Below are positions 1 to 8,516 of a stretch of 64,000 nucleotides of DNA, in pieces. The position numbers and the translations under genes were made by a program. The DNA is from Bacteroidota bacterium (GTDB lineage: Bacteria; Bacteroidota; Bacteroidia; Cytophagales; Spirosomataceae): NCBI GenBank assembly GCA_020161355.1, contig JAIUOF010000010.1, positions 62,001-126,000 on the forward strand, given 5' to 3'. Each line of letters opens with the position of its first letter. The first letter of the stretch is position 1. The notes under the pieces were generated by a model. That model was not told the origin of the DNA. It saw nothing but the letters and a program-made list of their open reading frames with translations, and did no database searches.

Positions 1-375
1 GGTTTTGATACTAAGCTGGATGCCTTCAACACCGAAGCCAAATTCAGATTAAAGGCAATTTCCCCCGCCGGAAAAGAGAGCCATTCTAATATCGTGTCAA
101 TTCTGATAACACCGCTGTTTTTTGCACCCGATGCTATTTCTGTGGATGCCAACAGTATCAACGATGCATTTGAGGTGAAAGGCAGATTTGGTAGGGTTAA
201 ATCTTCCCAACTGGAGGTTTACAACAGATGGGGCGAGGTAGTTTTTTCCGGACCGGGAAAAGAATGGAATCCTGATGGAAATATGCCCTCGGGTACCTAT
301 TTTTACAAAATATTAATTACACTCAATGACAACAGCATTCAGACGAAAGCAGGTAAAATAGAACTTATCAGATAA
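1..375 (+). CDS. Secreted protein with C-terminal gliding-motility/T9SS type B sorting domain (5'-truncated)
   Basis: The frame is open from the first base of the window, so only the C-terminal 124 residues are present. The end is a typical CHU_C (T9SS type B) sorting domain: the hallmark VYNRWGEVVF, followed by a Gly/Pro turn, WNPDG, then the GTYFYKI strand and a final short strand ending in Arg. In the family this domain directs export through the type IX machinery and attachment to, or release from, the cell surface. The residues before it look like the tail of a fibronectin- or Ig-like module. The passenger part lies outside the window, so its function cannot be told. The next gene starts 31 bases downstream on the same strand. 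Confidence 0.85.
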   Translation, partial: GFDTKLDAFNTEAKFRLKAISPAGKESHSNIVSILITPLFFAPDAISVDANSINDAFEVKGRFGRVKSSQLEVYNRWGEVVFSGPGKEWNPDGNMPSGTYFYKILITLNDNSIQTKAGKIELIR

Positions 376-406
376 AACACAGCCTTAAATAAAATATACC
401 AGAACT

Positions 407-1870
407 ATGAAAGGAAAATTTTTACTTGTAATTCTTTATTTTACACTCCAGTTGACATTTGGTCAAAAAAATATCTGGGTGAATACCCGTATCTCCTCAA
501 CAGCCGGAATAATAACCTCCTCAAATGCATATACCCCTTTTTTAATCCGTAGTTTACAATACGGAACCGTGCCTGTAAATAGTCAAATCTTGTATTTTTC
601 AGGAAATGTCAAAAAAAAATATGATTCCCTCTATACTGCTGATAAAAAATTACGAAAACTGGATTGGGGTTACGAAATAGAACCTCATATCAATGTGGGT
701 AGGGTTAACCAACTATTATTGCCGCAAGCTTATTTAAAAGGCAGGTTTAAATTTCTTGAGTTTTATATCGGGAGGAAAAAAGAAATTCAGGGTTTGGTAG
801 ATACAAGCGGCACCATGGGTTCTTATATTTGGTCAGGCAATGCCCTTCCTTTGCCAAAGCTTGACATTTCTATTCCTAATTTTACTCCGGTGGTGCGAAG
901 TGGCTTGATAGCCATCAAAGGTAATTATGCCCATGGCTGGTTTGGAGATGGAGATTCGGTTAAAAATTATTATTTACATCAAAAAAGCTTTTACGGGAGG
1001 TTGGGTAAACCCGGCTGGAAAATCAAGATTATTGCCGGATTCAATCATCAGGTACAATGGGGGGGAAGGCCTGCTGTACCCTTTTATGATAAAATCAGTA
1101 GTCAAACCATCTCCAAATATGGAACTGATTTTTTTACTTATTTTAATGTCGTCACCGGTTTAAGCATGGGTAGATTAGGTACCTGGGACAGTCAGTCTGG
1201 AGTGCATGCCAATGAGGCCGGAAATCGCTCCGGGAATCATTTGGGTACTGTCGATATTGGCACTGAAATTAATTCAAAAGTTGGAACATTTTTGATTTAC
1301 CGGCAGAGCATTTATGATGATGGATCATTGTTTTATCTCAATAATATTATTGACGGTCTCGTCGGTCTTTCTTTTACCGGTAAGAATATCAAATATCTTC
1401 AGAAAATTACCTTTGAAATTTTAGATACCCGTTCTCAGGGTGGAGATTATTTCAGGAATGAAATTCCGGAATTACGTGGGAACGATAACTATTTTAATAA
1501 TGGTATTTATAGGGATAACTGGAGGTATAAAGATGCTAATATTGGCAGCCCAATTCTTGTTTCAAAAAATGATCAACAAATATTAACCGATCAGAAAAAT
1601 AGAAACTATTTTGTGAACTCTAAGGTTAAAGCGATTAATCTGAAAATAGCCTATTCTTTACTTAATTATCAATTGGCTACCCAATTATTGCATACCCAAA
1701 ACTTCGGAAGTTTAGAATTTCCAATCCATATAAATCAGATTTCATTCAGACAGGAAATCAGAACCCAATTTAAAGATTATTTTCTATCTGCAAATATTGG
1801 ATTGGATGCCGGAGCGTATTGGACTAAAAATGTTGGACTCCAGCTACAAGCGAAAAAATATTGGAAATGA
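407..1870 (+). CDS. Wzi-like capsule assembly outer-membrane protein
   Basis: The 487-residue protein has a signal peptide (about residues 1-20, ending FGQ) and the alternating hydrophobic pattern of an outer-membrane beta-barrel. The stretch GNALPLPKLDISIP and a following HGWF motif match the Bacteroidota branch of the Wzi family. In Enterobacteria Wzi is an outer-membrane lectin that anchors capsule at the cell surface. Its position, converging with only 3 bases to spare on the WbpM-like gene of a polysaccharide cluster, fits a role in surface retention of that polymer. The ATG start is immediately followed by the signal peptide. Family assignment is from recalled motifs; the polymer it binds is inferred from context. 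Confidence 0.75.
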   Translation: MKGKFLLVILYFTLQLTFGQKNIWVNTRISSTAGIITSSNAYTPFLIRSLQYGTVPVNSQILYFSGNVKKKYDSLYTADKKLRKLDWGYEIEPHINVGRVNQLLLPQAYLKGRFKFLEFYIGRKKEIQGLVDTSGTMGSYIWSGNALPLPKLDISIPNFTPVVRSGLIAIKGNYAHGWFGDGDSVKNYYLHQKSFYGRLGKPGWKIKIIAGFNHQVQWGGRPAVPFYDKISSQTISKYGTDFFTYFNVVTGLSMGRLGTWDSQSGVHANEAGNRSGNHLGTVDIGTEINSKVGTFLIYRQSIYDDGSLFYLNNIIDGLVGLSFTGKNIKYLQKITFEILDTRSQGGDYFRNEIPELRGNDNYFNNGIYRDNWRYKDANIGSPILVSKNDQQILTDQKNRNYFVNSKVKAINLKIAYSLLNYQLATQLLHTQNFGSLEFPIHINQISFRQEIRTQFKDYFLSANIGLDAGAYWTKNVGLQLQAKKYWK

Positions 1871-1873
1871 AAA

Positions 1874-3790
1874 TCAGGGGTTGGCTTTATCAAAGATTTC
1901 ATACACCGAATTCTTGCTGATAAATTCAGGTACCATTTTCTTTAAATACTGAACAATTTCTGCCGGCGTCATGGCATTCAATTCACTGCGGGTCTCCGTA
2001 AAATTCTTATCCAATTCCTCATAATCTCCCGCTTTTAACCGGGCCACCATAATTTTGGGATGGTGGGTTGGCAAAGTGGTTTCCTTATCTCCCAATAATT
2101 CTTCATAGAGTTTCTCTCCAGCTCTCAGACCCGAAAATAAAATGGGAATCTGAGTATATGGTTCAAATCCACTCAGTCGGATCATTCGCTCGGCCAGATC
2201 CAGAATTTTTACCGGCACCCCCATGTCAAACACATAGATTTCTCCTCCTTTTCCCATGGTACCGGCTTCCAGTACCAACTGGCAGGCTTCAGGGATAGTC
2301 ATAAAGTAACGGATGATTTCTTTATGTGTTACTGTAACAGGCCCTCCTTTTTCGATTTGCTTTTTAAAAAGCGGAATTACAGAACCATTACTGCCCAAAA
2401 CATTGCCAAAACGGGTCACTACAAAACGGGTTTCATTCTGATGGTGACGGTTGAGGCTTTGGACATACATTTCGGCCAGTCGCTTACTAGCCCCCATTAC
2501 ATTGGTGGGGTTTACGGCTTTATCTGTAGAAATAAATACAAACTTCTCTGCTTTGTATTTACTGGCCAGCTTGGCCAGCATGGCCGTACCCATAGTATTT
2601 ACCTCAACTGCTTTAAATGGATTCTCCTCCATCATAGGTACATGCTTATAGGCTGCAGCATGGAAAATAATTTGCGGCTTATACTTCTGGAATAATTTTT
2701 CCATCTGTACCGCATTAATGATATTGCGGATCTCATATTTCAGGCTAACTTCCCCTTTGGTTTTATTTTTCAATCTCGAAAACTCCGTTTCCAGATCATA
2801 TAAGGGAGATTCGGCCTGATCTACCAAAATAATCTGTGTGGGATTAAAAGTCAGCACTTGTCTAACTATTTCACTCCCGATAGAGCCTGCTGCCCCCGTG
2901 ATCATAATCACTTTGGATTCCAGATAGTCTGCCACCAGGCGGTTATTGATTTGAATGGTGGGTCGCTCCAGCAAATCTTCAATCCTGATGTTTTGGATTT
3001 GATTGACGCTCAGCTGTCCGTTAATCCAGTGGCTCACCGGAGGCACCATCCTGATTTTTACGCCAAGTTCTAAAAACTCATCGGCAATTTCACTTTTTCT
3101 CACCGGCGAAATCGCCTGTATGGCCATGATAAGTTCAATGTCCAAATTTTTTTTGCTTTCAATTATCCTTTTCGCCTCTTCTTTGTTGACCACTTTTATG
3201 CCCTCAATCGTTTTGCCTGCTTTATTGGGATTATCATCTACAAAACAAAGTACCTGAAAAAGGTTTTTACGGTCATTCTGCAATGTGTTCTTGGTGACCA
3301 TCCCCAATCGCCCTGAACCATAAATAATTACCGCCTTGTTGGATTTAAAGGTATTGAGCATACTTTCATAAACGGCTTTAATCAAAAACCTGCTGGCAAT
3401 CAATCCCAAAGACAAAATAAAAAAGTCAATGATAACTATAGACAAAGGAATATGCAGATAGCTGTAAAAGAAACGGATATTTAACCAGGAAAGCCCATAT
3501 ATAATACCTGAAGCCATAAAGGAGGCTTTCAACAATAGTTTAGCATCTTCTATACTTGTATGTCTAATGATGCCTTTGTAGGAGCCCAAAAATAAAAAAA
3601 CAGCTAGTTTTATTAAAATAACACCCAGAAAATGGTATTTAAAGAGGTAGGGATCTGTATAAGTAAGTTGAAAATTAAAACGTATAGTAGTGGCCAGTAA
3701 AAAGGCTAGCCCTACAATAAAAATATCCAAAGCAAGCACCAGCCATTTGGAAATGAACTTGTCATTGAATTTATATAAAAATCTTATCAT
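1874..3790 (-). CDS. Membrane-bound UDP-sugar 4,6-dehydratase, WbpM/CapD/FlaA1 family
   Basis: This 638-residue protein has the full long-form architecture: four hydrophobic segments in the first about 140 residues, a first Rossmann-like domain with GSGRLG near residue 158, then the SDR catalytic domain with GAAGSIGSE near residue 297 and STDKAVNPTNVMGASKR near residue 420. Met in place of the usual catalytic Tyr is characteristic of long WbpM-type enzymes, which convert UDP-GlcNAc to a 4-keto-6-deoxy sugar, the precursor of QuiNAc, FucNAc or bacillosamine. It is the last gene of the polysaccharide cluster and has a good promoter-like sequence of its own just upstream. It lies next to a WbpL-like transferase and an epimerase, a common trio for making the first sugar of a repeat unit. 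Confidence 0.9.
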   Translation of the reverse strand: MIRFLYKFNDKFISKWLVLALDIFIVGLAFLLATTIRFNFQLTYTDPYLFKYHFLGVILIKLAVFLFLGSYKGIIRHTSIEDAKLLLKASFMASGIIYGLSWLNIRFFYSYLHIPLSIVIIDFFILSLGLIASRFLIKAVYESMLNTFKSNKAVIIYGSGRLGMVTKNTLQNDRKNLFQVLCFVDDNPNKAGKTIEGIKVVNKEEAKRIIESKKNLDIELIMAIQAISPVRKSEIADEFLELGVKIRMVPPVSHWINGQLSVNQIQNIRIEDLLERPTIQINNRLVADYLESKVIMITGAAGSIGSEIVRQVLTFNPTQIILVDQAESPLYDLETEFSRLKNKTKGEVSLKYEIRNIINAVQMEKLFQKYKPQIIFHAAAYKHVPMMEENPFKAVEVNTMGTAMLAKLASKYKAEKFVFISTDKAVNPTNVMGASKRLAEMYVQSLNRHHQNETRFVVTRFGNVLGSNGSVIPLFKKQIEKGGPVTVTHKEIIRYFMTIPEACQLVLEAGTMGKGGEIYVFDMGVPVKILDLAERMIRLSGFEPYTQIPILFSGLRAGEKLYEELLGDKETTLPTHHPKIMVARLKAGDYEELDKNFTETRSELNAMTPAEIVQYLKKMVPEFISKNSVYEIFDKANP

Positions 3791-3819
3791 AATTCAGATT
3801 TAATAATTTTCATACAAAA

Positions 3820-3850
3820 CAAAGATAGTTTTCAGAGAGTACTATTACAA
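3820..3850 (-). promoter_or_regulatory. Bacteroidota-type promoter for the WbpM-like gene
   Basis: Read on the minus strand, TATCTTTG (3827-3820) is a perfect TAnnTTTG -7 box. A TTG (3850-3848) lies 20 bases upstream where the -33 TTTG element is expected. Transcription would start about 20-25 bases before the ATG at 3790. This suggests the dehydratase gene can be transcribed apart from the genes upstream. Confidence 0.55.
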
Positions 3851-3922
3851 TTTTAATATTACAATTTTATTATCTGGCAACATATACAAGTTAAATATCC
3901 GGGAAAAGCTCAGTTGATTCTA

Positions 3923-4867
3923 TTAAAATTCAATACTTTGATTCATTCTCTTTCTTAGAAAATGATATAAAATTGCTATAATTAATACCATAAGTCCTTG
4001 AAGAATATTATTATGGAGATAAATTATGCAAAAATTAATGGCTAATTGAATAATCCCATAGAGTAGAGCAATTAAAACAGGAGAGATATTTTTAACATTA
4101 ACCAGCAATTGATACAAATGGCTTTTGTGGGCACTAAATATATTTTCTTTTTTAATCAACCGATAAATCATTGTATATGATGTATCTATACCATATAATA
4201 TGAGGAAAAATAAAATTCTTAAGTCGTTTGTTAAAAAATAATATTCAGATATGAAATATATGAATATGAATGCCATTGATACGCTTCCAACATCTCCTAA
4301 AAAACAAATGGCTTTATTTCTTAAATTAAAAAACAGAAAAGCAATGAGTGCAATTGAAATGTATTTTAAGTATTCAGAGTCAAATGAAATGTGGCTTTTT
4401 TGCGAAATAATGAAAATCGAAAAAAAGAAAACAAATCCATAGATTCCAGATATTCCGTTTATGCCATCCATGAAATTCACAGCATTAATAATGCCCAGGT
4501 ATAAAATAAATAAAGGCAGCTGAAAATAAATTGGAAGATTGAAAAACTTAAACTGAAAAAATATCAGTAAAACAGCAAAAATATGTGCAAGAAACCTCAT
4601 TTTATTTGACAAACTTTTTATGTCATCAATAAAACTAACAATAGCCACCAAAAGCAAACCTGTGAGAAAAGGCAAATTTTTAAAAATAAAGTCTTTATCG
4701 CAAAATATTACTATTAAAGGAATAATAATACCGGCTCCTCTGACAGTAATTTTTGTGTGAGAACTTCTTAAATTAGGTATGTCGAATATCTTTTTTTTCC
4801 GGGCGATGAATACATATGACAAAATTGTAATTATGGAGAAGAAGAATACAAACAAATATTTTATCAT
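3923..4867 (-). CDS. WecA/WbpL-like undecaprenyl-phosphate sugar-1-phosphate transferase
   Basis: The 314-residue polytopic membrane protein (about ten hydrophobic helices) carries the signatures of the MraY/WecA glycosyltransferase 4 superfamily: DDIKS at residues 81-85 (Mg-binding Asp pair), NFMDGINGISG at 131-141 and FLGDVGS at 189-195. Such enzymes move a HexNAc-1-phosphate from a UDP-sugar to undecaprenyl phosphate and so start repeat-unit synthesis at the inner membrane. The start overlaps the stop of the upstream epimerase by four bases (ATGA), indicating translational coupling. In the WbpL subgroup the donor is the product of an adjacent epimerase, which matches the gene order here. 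The exact sugar is inferred. Confidence 0.88.
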   Translation of the reverse strand: MIKYLFVFFFSIITILSYVFIARKKKIFDIPNLRSSHTKITVRGAGIIIPLIVIFCDKDFIFKNLPFLTGLLLVAIVSFIDDIKSLSNKMRFLAHIFAVLLIFFQFKFFNLPIYFQLPLFILYLGIINAVNFMDGINGISGIYGFVFFFSIFIISQKSHISFDSEYLKYISIALIAFLFFNLRNKAICFLGDVGSVSMAFIFIYFISEYYFLTNDLRILFFLILYGIDTSYTMIYRLIKKENIFSAHKSHLYQLLVNVKNISPVLIALLYGIIQLAINFCIIYLHNNILQGLMVLIIAILYHFLRKRMNQSIEF

Positions 4868-5769
4868 ATAGGAAAATTTGATGTTACTTTATGAGGTTGC
4901 CAATTTAATTCTAGTTTGGCTTTCTCACAAGAAAAGGTAAGGTCGCTGGTCAATTTATTTATCAAATTTGTGTCAAGTGGGATTTTTTTAAATCCTAAAA
5001 ATTTTAAAAAATCCCCTAAATAGCCTATAAATCTTATTAAATTAAGAGGTATATTGAATATATTTTTTCCAAAATTTTTAGATATTATTAATTCTAATTC
5101 TCTAAATGTTGGATCATAATCGTCGGTGATATTATAGACTCCAGATAATTTTAAAGGTCTGCTTATCAGCTGTGTTATATCATCAAGAAGGACCATACTT
5201 TTTCTTGCTTTCCCGCCTCCAACCGAAAAATACCTTCCATTTTCTATTCCATCGATCATTTTTTTTAGATTTCCCGGGGGATTTTTCCCAATTACCAATG
5301 GTATCCTTAATATTTGATACCTTACATTATTAATATTACACCAGGTAATTACCGCTTTCTCTGCCTCAATCTTACTCACCCCGTAGGGGTCAGTCGCTTT
5401 TAAATCGAATTCCTCAGTTATTTTATGTCCTGACTTATAGCCATAAACTGCAACAGTACTAAAAAAAATTAATTCGGAAGGTTTTATTTTCACCATGGAA
5501 ATTGCCTTTAATAAATTATGGGTACCATTCAGATTTATGTCAAACATTTTTTTTTTATAGTTTGGCACATCTGTGCCGACATGGGCGTAACCCGCCGCAT
5601 GAATAACCTTATCAAAATATTGGTCTTTCAAATCGGGGACTTCACAAGATAAATCACATGTGATACTTTGATTTCCCCTACCAATAGTAATAATATTTTC
5701 TTCTTTTGATAATTTATCAAAAATATAACTTCCAATAAATCCTGAAGCTCCTGTTAGTAGAATGTTCAT
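4864..5769 (-). CDS. NAD-dependent sugar epimerase/reductase (WbpV/WbpK-like extended SDR)
   Basis: The protein is a 301-residue extended short-chain dehydrogenase with the N-terminal nucleotide-binding GASGFIG at residues 7-13, Ser in STVAVYG near 104 and the catalytic pair Tyr129/Lys133 (YGVSK). It probably reduces or epimerises the 4-keto sugar made by the WbpM-like enzyme before the WbpL-like transferase uses it. A TTG five codons upstream is in frame, but that region forms the stem of a transcription terminator, so the ATG at 5769 (MNILLTG) is the better start. It overlaps the next gene by four bases. The exact reaction cannot be decided from sequence alone. Confidence 0.85.
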   Translation of the reverse strand: MNILLTGASGFIGSYIFDKLSKEENIITIGRGNQSITCDLSCEVPDLKDQYFDKVIHAAGYAHVGTDVPNYKKKMFDINLNGTHNLLKAISMVKIKPSELIFFSTVAVYGYKSGHKITEEFDLKATDPYGVSKIEAEKAVITWCNINNVRYQILRIPLVIGKNPPGNLKKMIDGIENGRYFSVGGGKARKSMVLLDDITQLISRPLKLSGVYNITDDYDPTFRELELIISKNFGKNIFNIPLNLIRFIGYLGDFLKFLGFKKIPLDTNLINKLTSDLTFSCEKAKLELNWQPHKVTSNFPI

Positions 5770-5793
5770 AAAAAAAGGCCTCAAAACGAGGCC
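5770..5793 (-). terminator. Intrinsic terminator abutting the epimerase start codon
   Basis: On the minus strand GGCCTC, a five-base loop and GAGGCC form a perfect 6-bp GC-rich stem (5793-5788 with 5782-5777), followed directly by a run of T (5776-5771). The next few bases are the ATG of the epimerase gene at 5769. It should end transcription of the adhesin-like gene upstream, or act as an attenuator for the three genes downstream. Confidence 0.8.
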
Positions 5794-5815
5794 CTAAATT
5801 AACTTGTAATTTTGA

Positions 5816-7186
5816 TTATTTTAATTGACTTTTCAATTTTTCATTTTCAGCTTTTAGTACTTTCACTTCTTTATTAAGTTCTATCATGTAAAGCGTTAAT
5901 TCTTCTATTTTCTCCATAAACATCTTGGAGGTTTCTCCTACATCCATTCCATTATCTTTCAATTGTTGAGCCGAAGGGACATTTGGTAAGTGTTTATTCT
6001 CTTTGGCAAATTTTTCAACCTGCTCTAAACTCATCATGCTTTTCTGATATTCAGGTTCAAAAACATAGTCGGCCCAATCAGCAGTTGTTCTTAATGCCAC
6101 TTTTACCTTTTCGGTAATGATACCATCCTGAACAATCAACCTATATGAATTAGCAGTAGGCATTGTAAAAGCGGCATCAAAGTTACCCACAGCCAAAAAG
6201 CCCACCGTTGTTGATGTAGTAGCACCTGTATTAATTTTCAGGTTTTTGTTATCAAACTCTCCTTTGATTAACGGATTCGCTGTACTAGTATTTGCAATAT
6301 ATAACTTGTTGGAGCCTGTTTCATTTTGACCAGAAGAATACCCGATAAAAATATTTGAAGATCCGATATTATTTCTTCCAGCATTAGTTCCGATTGCAAC
6401 ATTAAAACTTTTATCAGTTGAAGTTCTGATTGCATTCCCACCAATAGCCACATTATCACTTCCAGATTGATTACCAGCTAATGCTGCTGTACCTATTGCC
6501 ATATTTTGTATACCTGTAAGATTGTTTTGAAGTGCGAAAGCACCTATTGCAGAATTAAATCCGCCATCAGTATTTTTAAATAATGCTTGTGCTCCAATCG
6601 CTACATTTCTTCCACCATTATTGTTATCTTTTAAAGCCTGATAACCCAAAGAAGTATTAAGTGATGCAGTACTAGTGGAAACTTGTCCGGATTGTACGCC
6701 CAAAAATAGATTCCCCAATCCTGCATTTCCGTACATCGATGCAACCAAAGTTGAACCTATTTTAAAATTAAGTGGAATGCCAGAAGGTGTTCCTAAAAAA
6801 CTTGATAAAGTAGCGGCCGCTTTATTGGCGGTTGCAGTAGCATTACCATCTAAGGCCCATCCATTAATGTCTAAAGTGGCAACTGAATTGGCATTACCTT
6901 CACTCAAAGGCTTCCAATTTTCTCCATCATAAAAGTAGAACCCAGACTTCACACCATCAGTCTGATAAATCATCAATCCAGTTGCCGGATTTTTAATTGA
7001 GGATCTTTGAGTAATTGAAAGTCTGGGAATAAGCAGACCCTTGTCAACTGATTGTAAATCAAGAATTGCAGAATGATCTGGTAACACTGTTCCAATACCA
7101 ACATTTTGGCCACCAACTTTTCCATTCTGTGCAAAAGTGTAACCTACTGCACATGAAAACAAAATAAGCATGTAAATCTTTTTCAT
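5816..7186 (-). CDS. Exported adhesin-like protein with beta-roll repeats and C-terminal coiled coil
   Basis: From the ATG at 7186 the product has 456 residues with a clear signal peptide (about 1-20, ending TFAQ). The middle holds five or more imperfect repeats of the form N-x-A-I-G-x-x-A, spaced about 20-25 residues, as in the head of trimeric autotransporter adhesins and tail-fibre proteins. The C-terminal part (DWADYVFEPEY, then HLPNVPSA) is a module common at the end of Bacteroidota fibre-like proteins, and the last 30 residues are a strong heptad coiled coil rich in Glu and Lys. No membrane anchor or T9SS signal is seen. It sits inside the polysaccharide locus with its own terminator. 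An in-frame ATG nine codons upstream would spoil the signal peptide. Confidence 0.75.
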   Translation of the reverse strand: MKKIYMLILFSCAVGYTFAQNGKVGGQNVGIGTVLPDHSAILDLQSVDKGLLIPRLSITQRSSIKNPATGLMIYQTDGVKSGFYFYDGENWKPLSEGNANSVATLDINGWALDGNATATANKAAATLSSFLGTPSGIPLNFKIGSTLVASMYGNAGLGNLFLGVQSGQVSTSTASLNTSLGYQALKDNNNGGRNVAIGAQALFKNTDGGFNSAIGAFALQNNLTGIQNMAIGTAALAGNQSGSDNVAIGGNAIRTSTDKSFNVAIGTNAGRNNIGSSNIFIGYSSGQNETGSNKLYIANTSTANPLIKGEFDNKNLKINTGATTSTTVGFLAVGNFDAAFTMPTANSYRLIVQDGIITEKVKVALRTTADWADYVFEPEYQKSMMSLEQVEKFAKENKHLPNVPSAQQLKDNGMDVGETSKMFMEKIEELTLYMIELNKEVKVLKAENEKLKSQLK

Positions 7187-7315
7187 TTCTATAAATTTTT
7201 CGTTATTAATCATTTCTTTTCAGACATAAATTTAAATCCAAAGAACTCAGTAAAAAAATATTAACTGTATATTTTATTAAATGGTTTTAAATCAAAATAC
7301 ATAATCATTCAAAAA

Positions 7316-8515
7316 TTACACCACTTTTAGAATTTCATCGATATAATATTTGGCCAACTTATTTCTATCAAAGTACTCAAATGCTACCCTCTTAGCATTT
7401 TTACTTAAATAAGATACATAATCATCATCTAAAGACAATTTAAGAATAGAGTTTCCCATCTCTTTTGGATTGCTATTTTTAACATTTATCCCGCACTCCT
7501 CATTTGTTATAAATTCTTTAATCCAACCCTCTGTTGTTTGAATTATCGGCTTTCCTGCTGCAAAAGAATCAAATAACTTATTTGGGCTAATCGTATCTAA
7601 TACCGGAAAATTAGCACTGGTGAGCAATGTAGCTGAACAAGCATTAACCCAATTTACTAATTCAATTTTTGGAACCAGGCCAAGAAATTTAACAAACTCA
7701 ATGTTATTTTCTTCAACAGCATTTTCAAGATTCAATCTTTCAGAACCATCTCCAATAAATACTATGAGAATATTTGAATTCTTTACATTACTCTTTATCC
7801 ATTTCGCGGCATCAATTATTTGAATACAGTCATTCATTAAACCGATAGATCCGGTATGCAAAAAAATACTTTTTCCCAAAGCCCAGTGTGGTAATTTATA
7901 ATTCTCATTGACTGTTTCAAACATTTTTATATCACATGCATTAGAAACATTTATAGTTTTCAAGAAAGGAAATCTATTAATGATGTCAAGTTGCTGACCC
8001 ACTGATGCCGTTACAACTAAAACAGATTTCTCATAAAATATTTTCTCAATCCAAAAACCAATCTTAAGCAATAATTTCTTTTTTATTAAACCTAATTCTT
8101 GTGCCCCTCTTGGCCACAAATCCCTTACCTCAAAAACATAGTTGATTCTATTAAAAATTTTATTAATTAAAGCGGGTATTCCAACAGTAATTGGTCCTGA
8201 ACTAGCAATTACAATATCGCTGGGAGTTTTTAATAAATAGTAAGTTGAAAATACTGAAAAAAGCAAACTGTTGTAAATTCTATTTGCAATCGATTTTTTA
8301 TTATTATCTGGAGTATTAATTACTATAACTTTTATCCCTTCTATTTCCAAATATTCTATGAACTTTGAAGTTTTAATATCTGATTTGGGATATGGACTTG
8401 TGATAACGGTCAATTCATGGCCTTCACCTACCCATCTTCTAGACAGTTCGTAAATCCTTGTACTCCAACTTCCTTTTGGAGTACCAAAATATTGGTATAC
8501 AATTGTAATGTTCAT
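7316..8515 (-). CDS. Glycosyltransferase family 4 (WbuB-like)
   Basis: The 399-residue protein starts MNITIVYQYF. The N-terminal domain has the typical GT4 acceptor-side strand and the sequence VFEVRDLWP common in WbuB/WcaI-type transferases. The C-terminal domain carries HTGSIG, VFIGDG and the donor-binding region SPNKLFDSFAAGKPII, in which an Asp takes the place usually held by Glu. It probably adds one sugar from an NDP donor to the lipid-linked repeat unit on the cytoplasmic face. The start lies one base after the stop of the gene upstream, so the two are co-transcribed. A start twelve codons upstream would overlap that gene and is less likely. Sugar specificity is unknown. Confidence 0.88.
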   Translation of the reverse strand: MNITIVYQYFGTPKGSWSTRIYELSRRWVGEGHELTVITSPYPKSDIKTSKFIEYLEIEGIKVIVINTPDNNKKSIANRIYNSLLFSVFSTYYLLKTPSDIVIASSGPITVGIPALINKIFNRINYVFEVRDLWPRGAQELGLIKKKLLLKIGFWIEKIFYEKSVLVVTASVGQQLDIINRFPFLKTINVSNACDIKMFETVNENYKLPHWALGKSIFLHTGSIGLMNDCIQIIDAAKWIKSNVKNSNILIVFIGDGSERLNLENAVEENNIEFVKFLGLVPKIELVNWVNACSATLLTSANFPVLDTISPNKLFDSFAAGKPIIQTTEGWIKEFITNEECGINVKNSNPKEMGNSILKLSLDDDYVSYLSKNAKRVAFEYFDRNKLAKYYIDEILKVV

Positions 8516-8516
8516 T

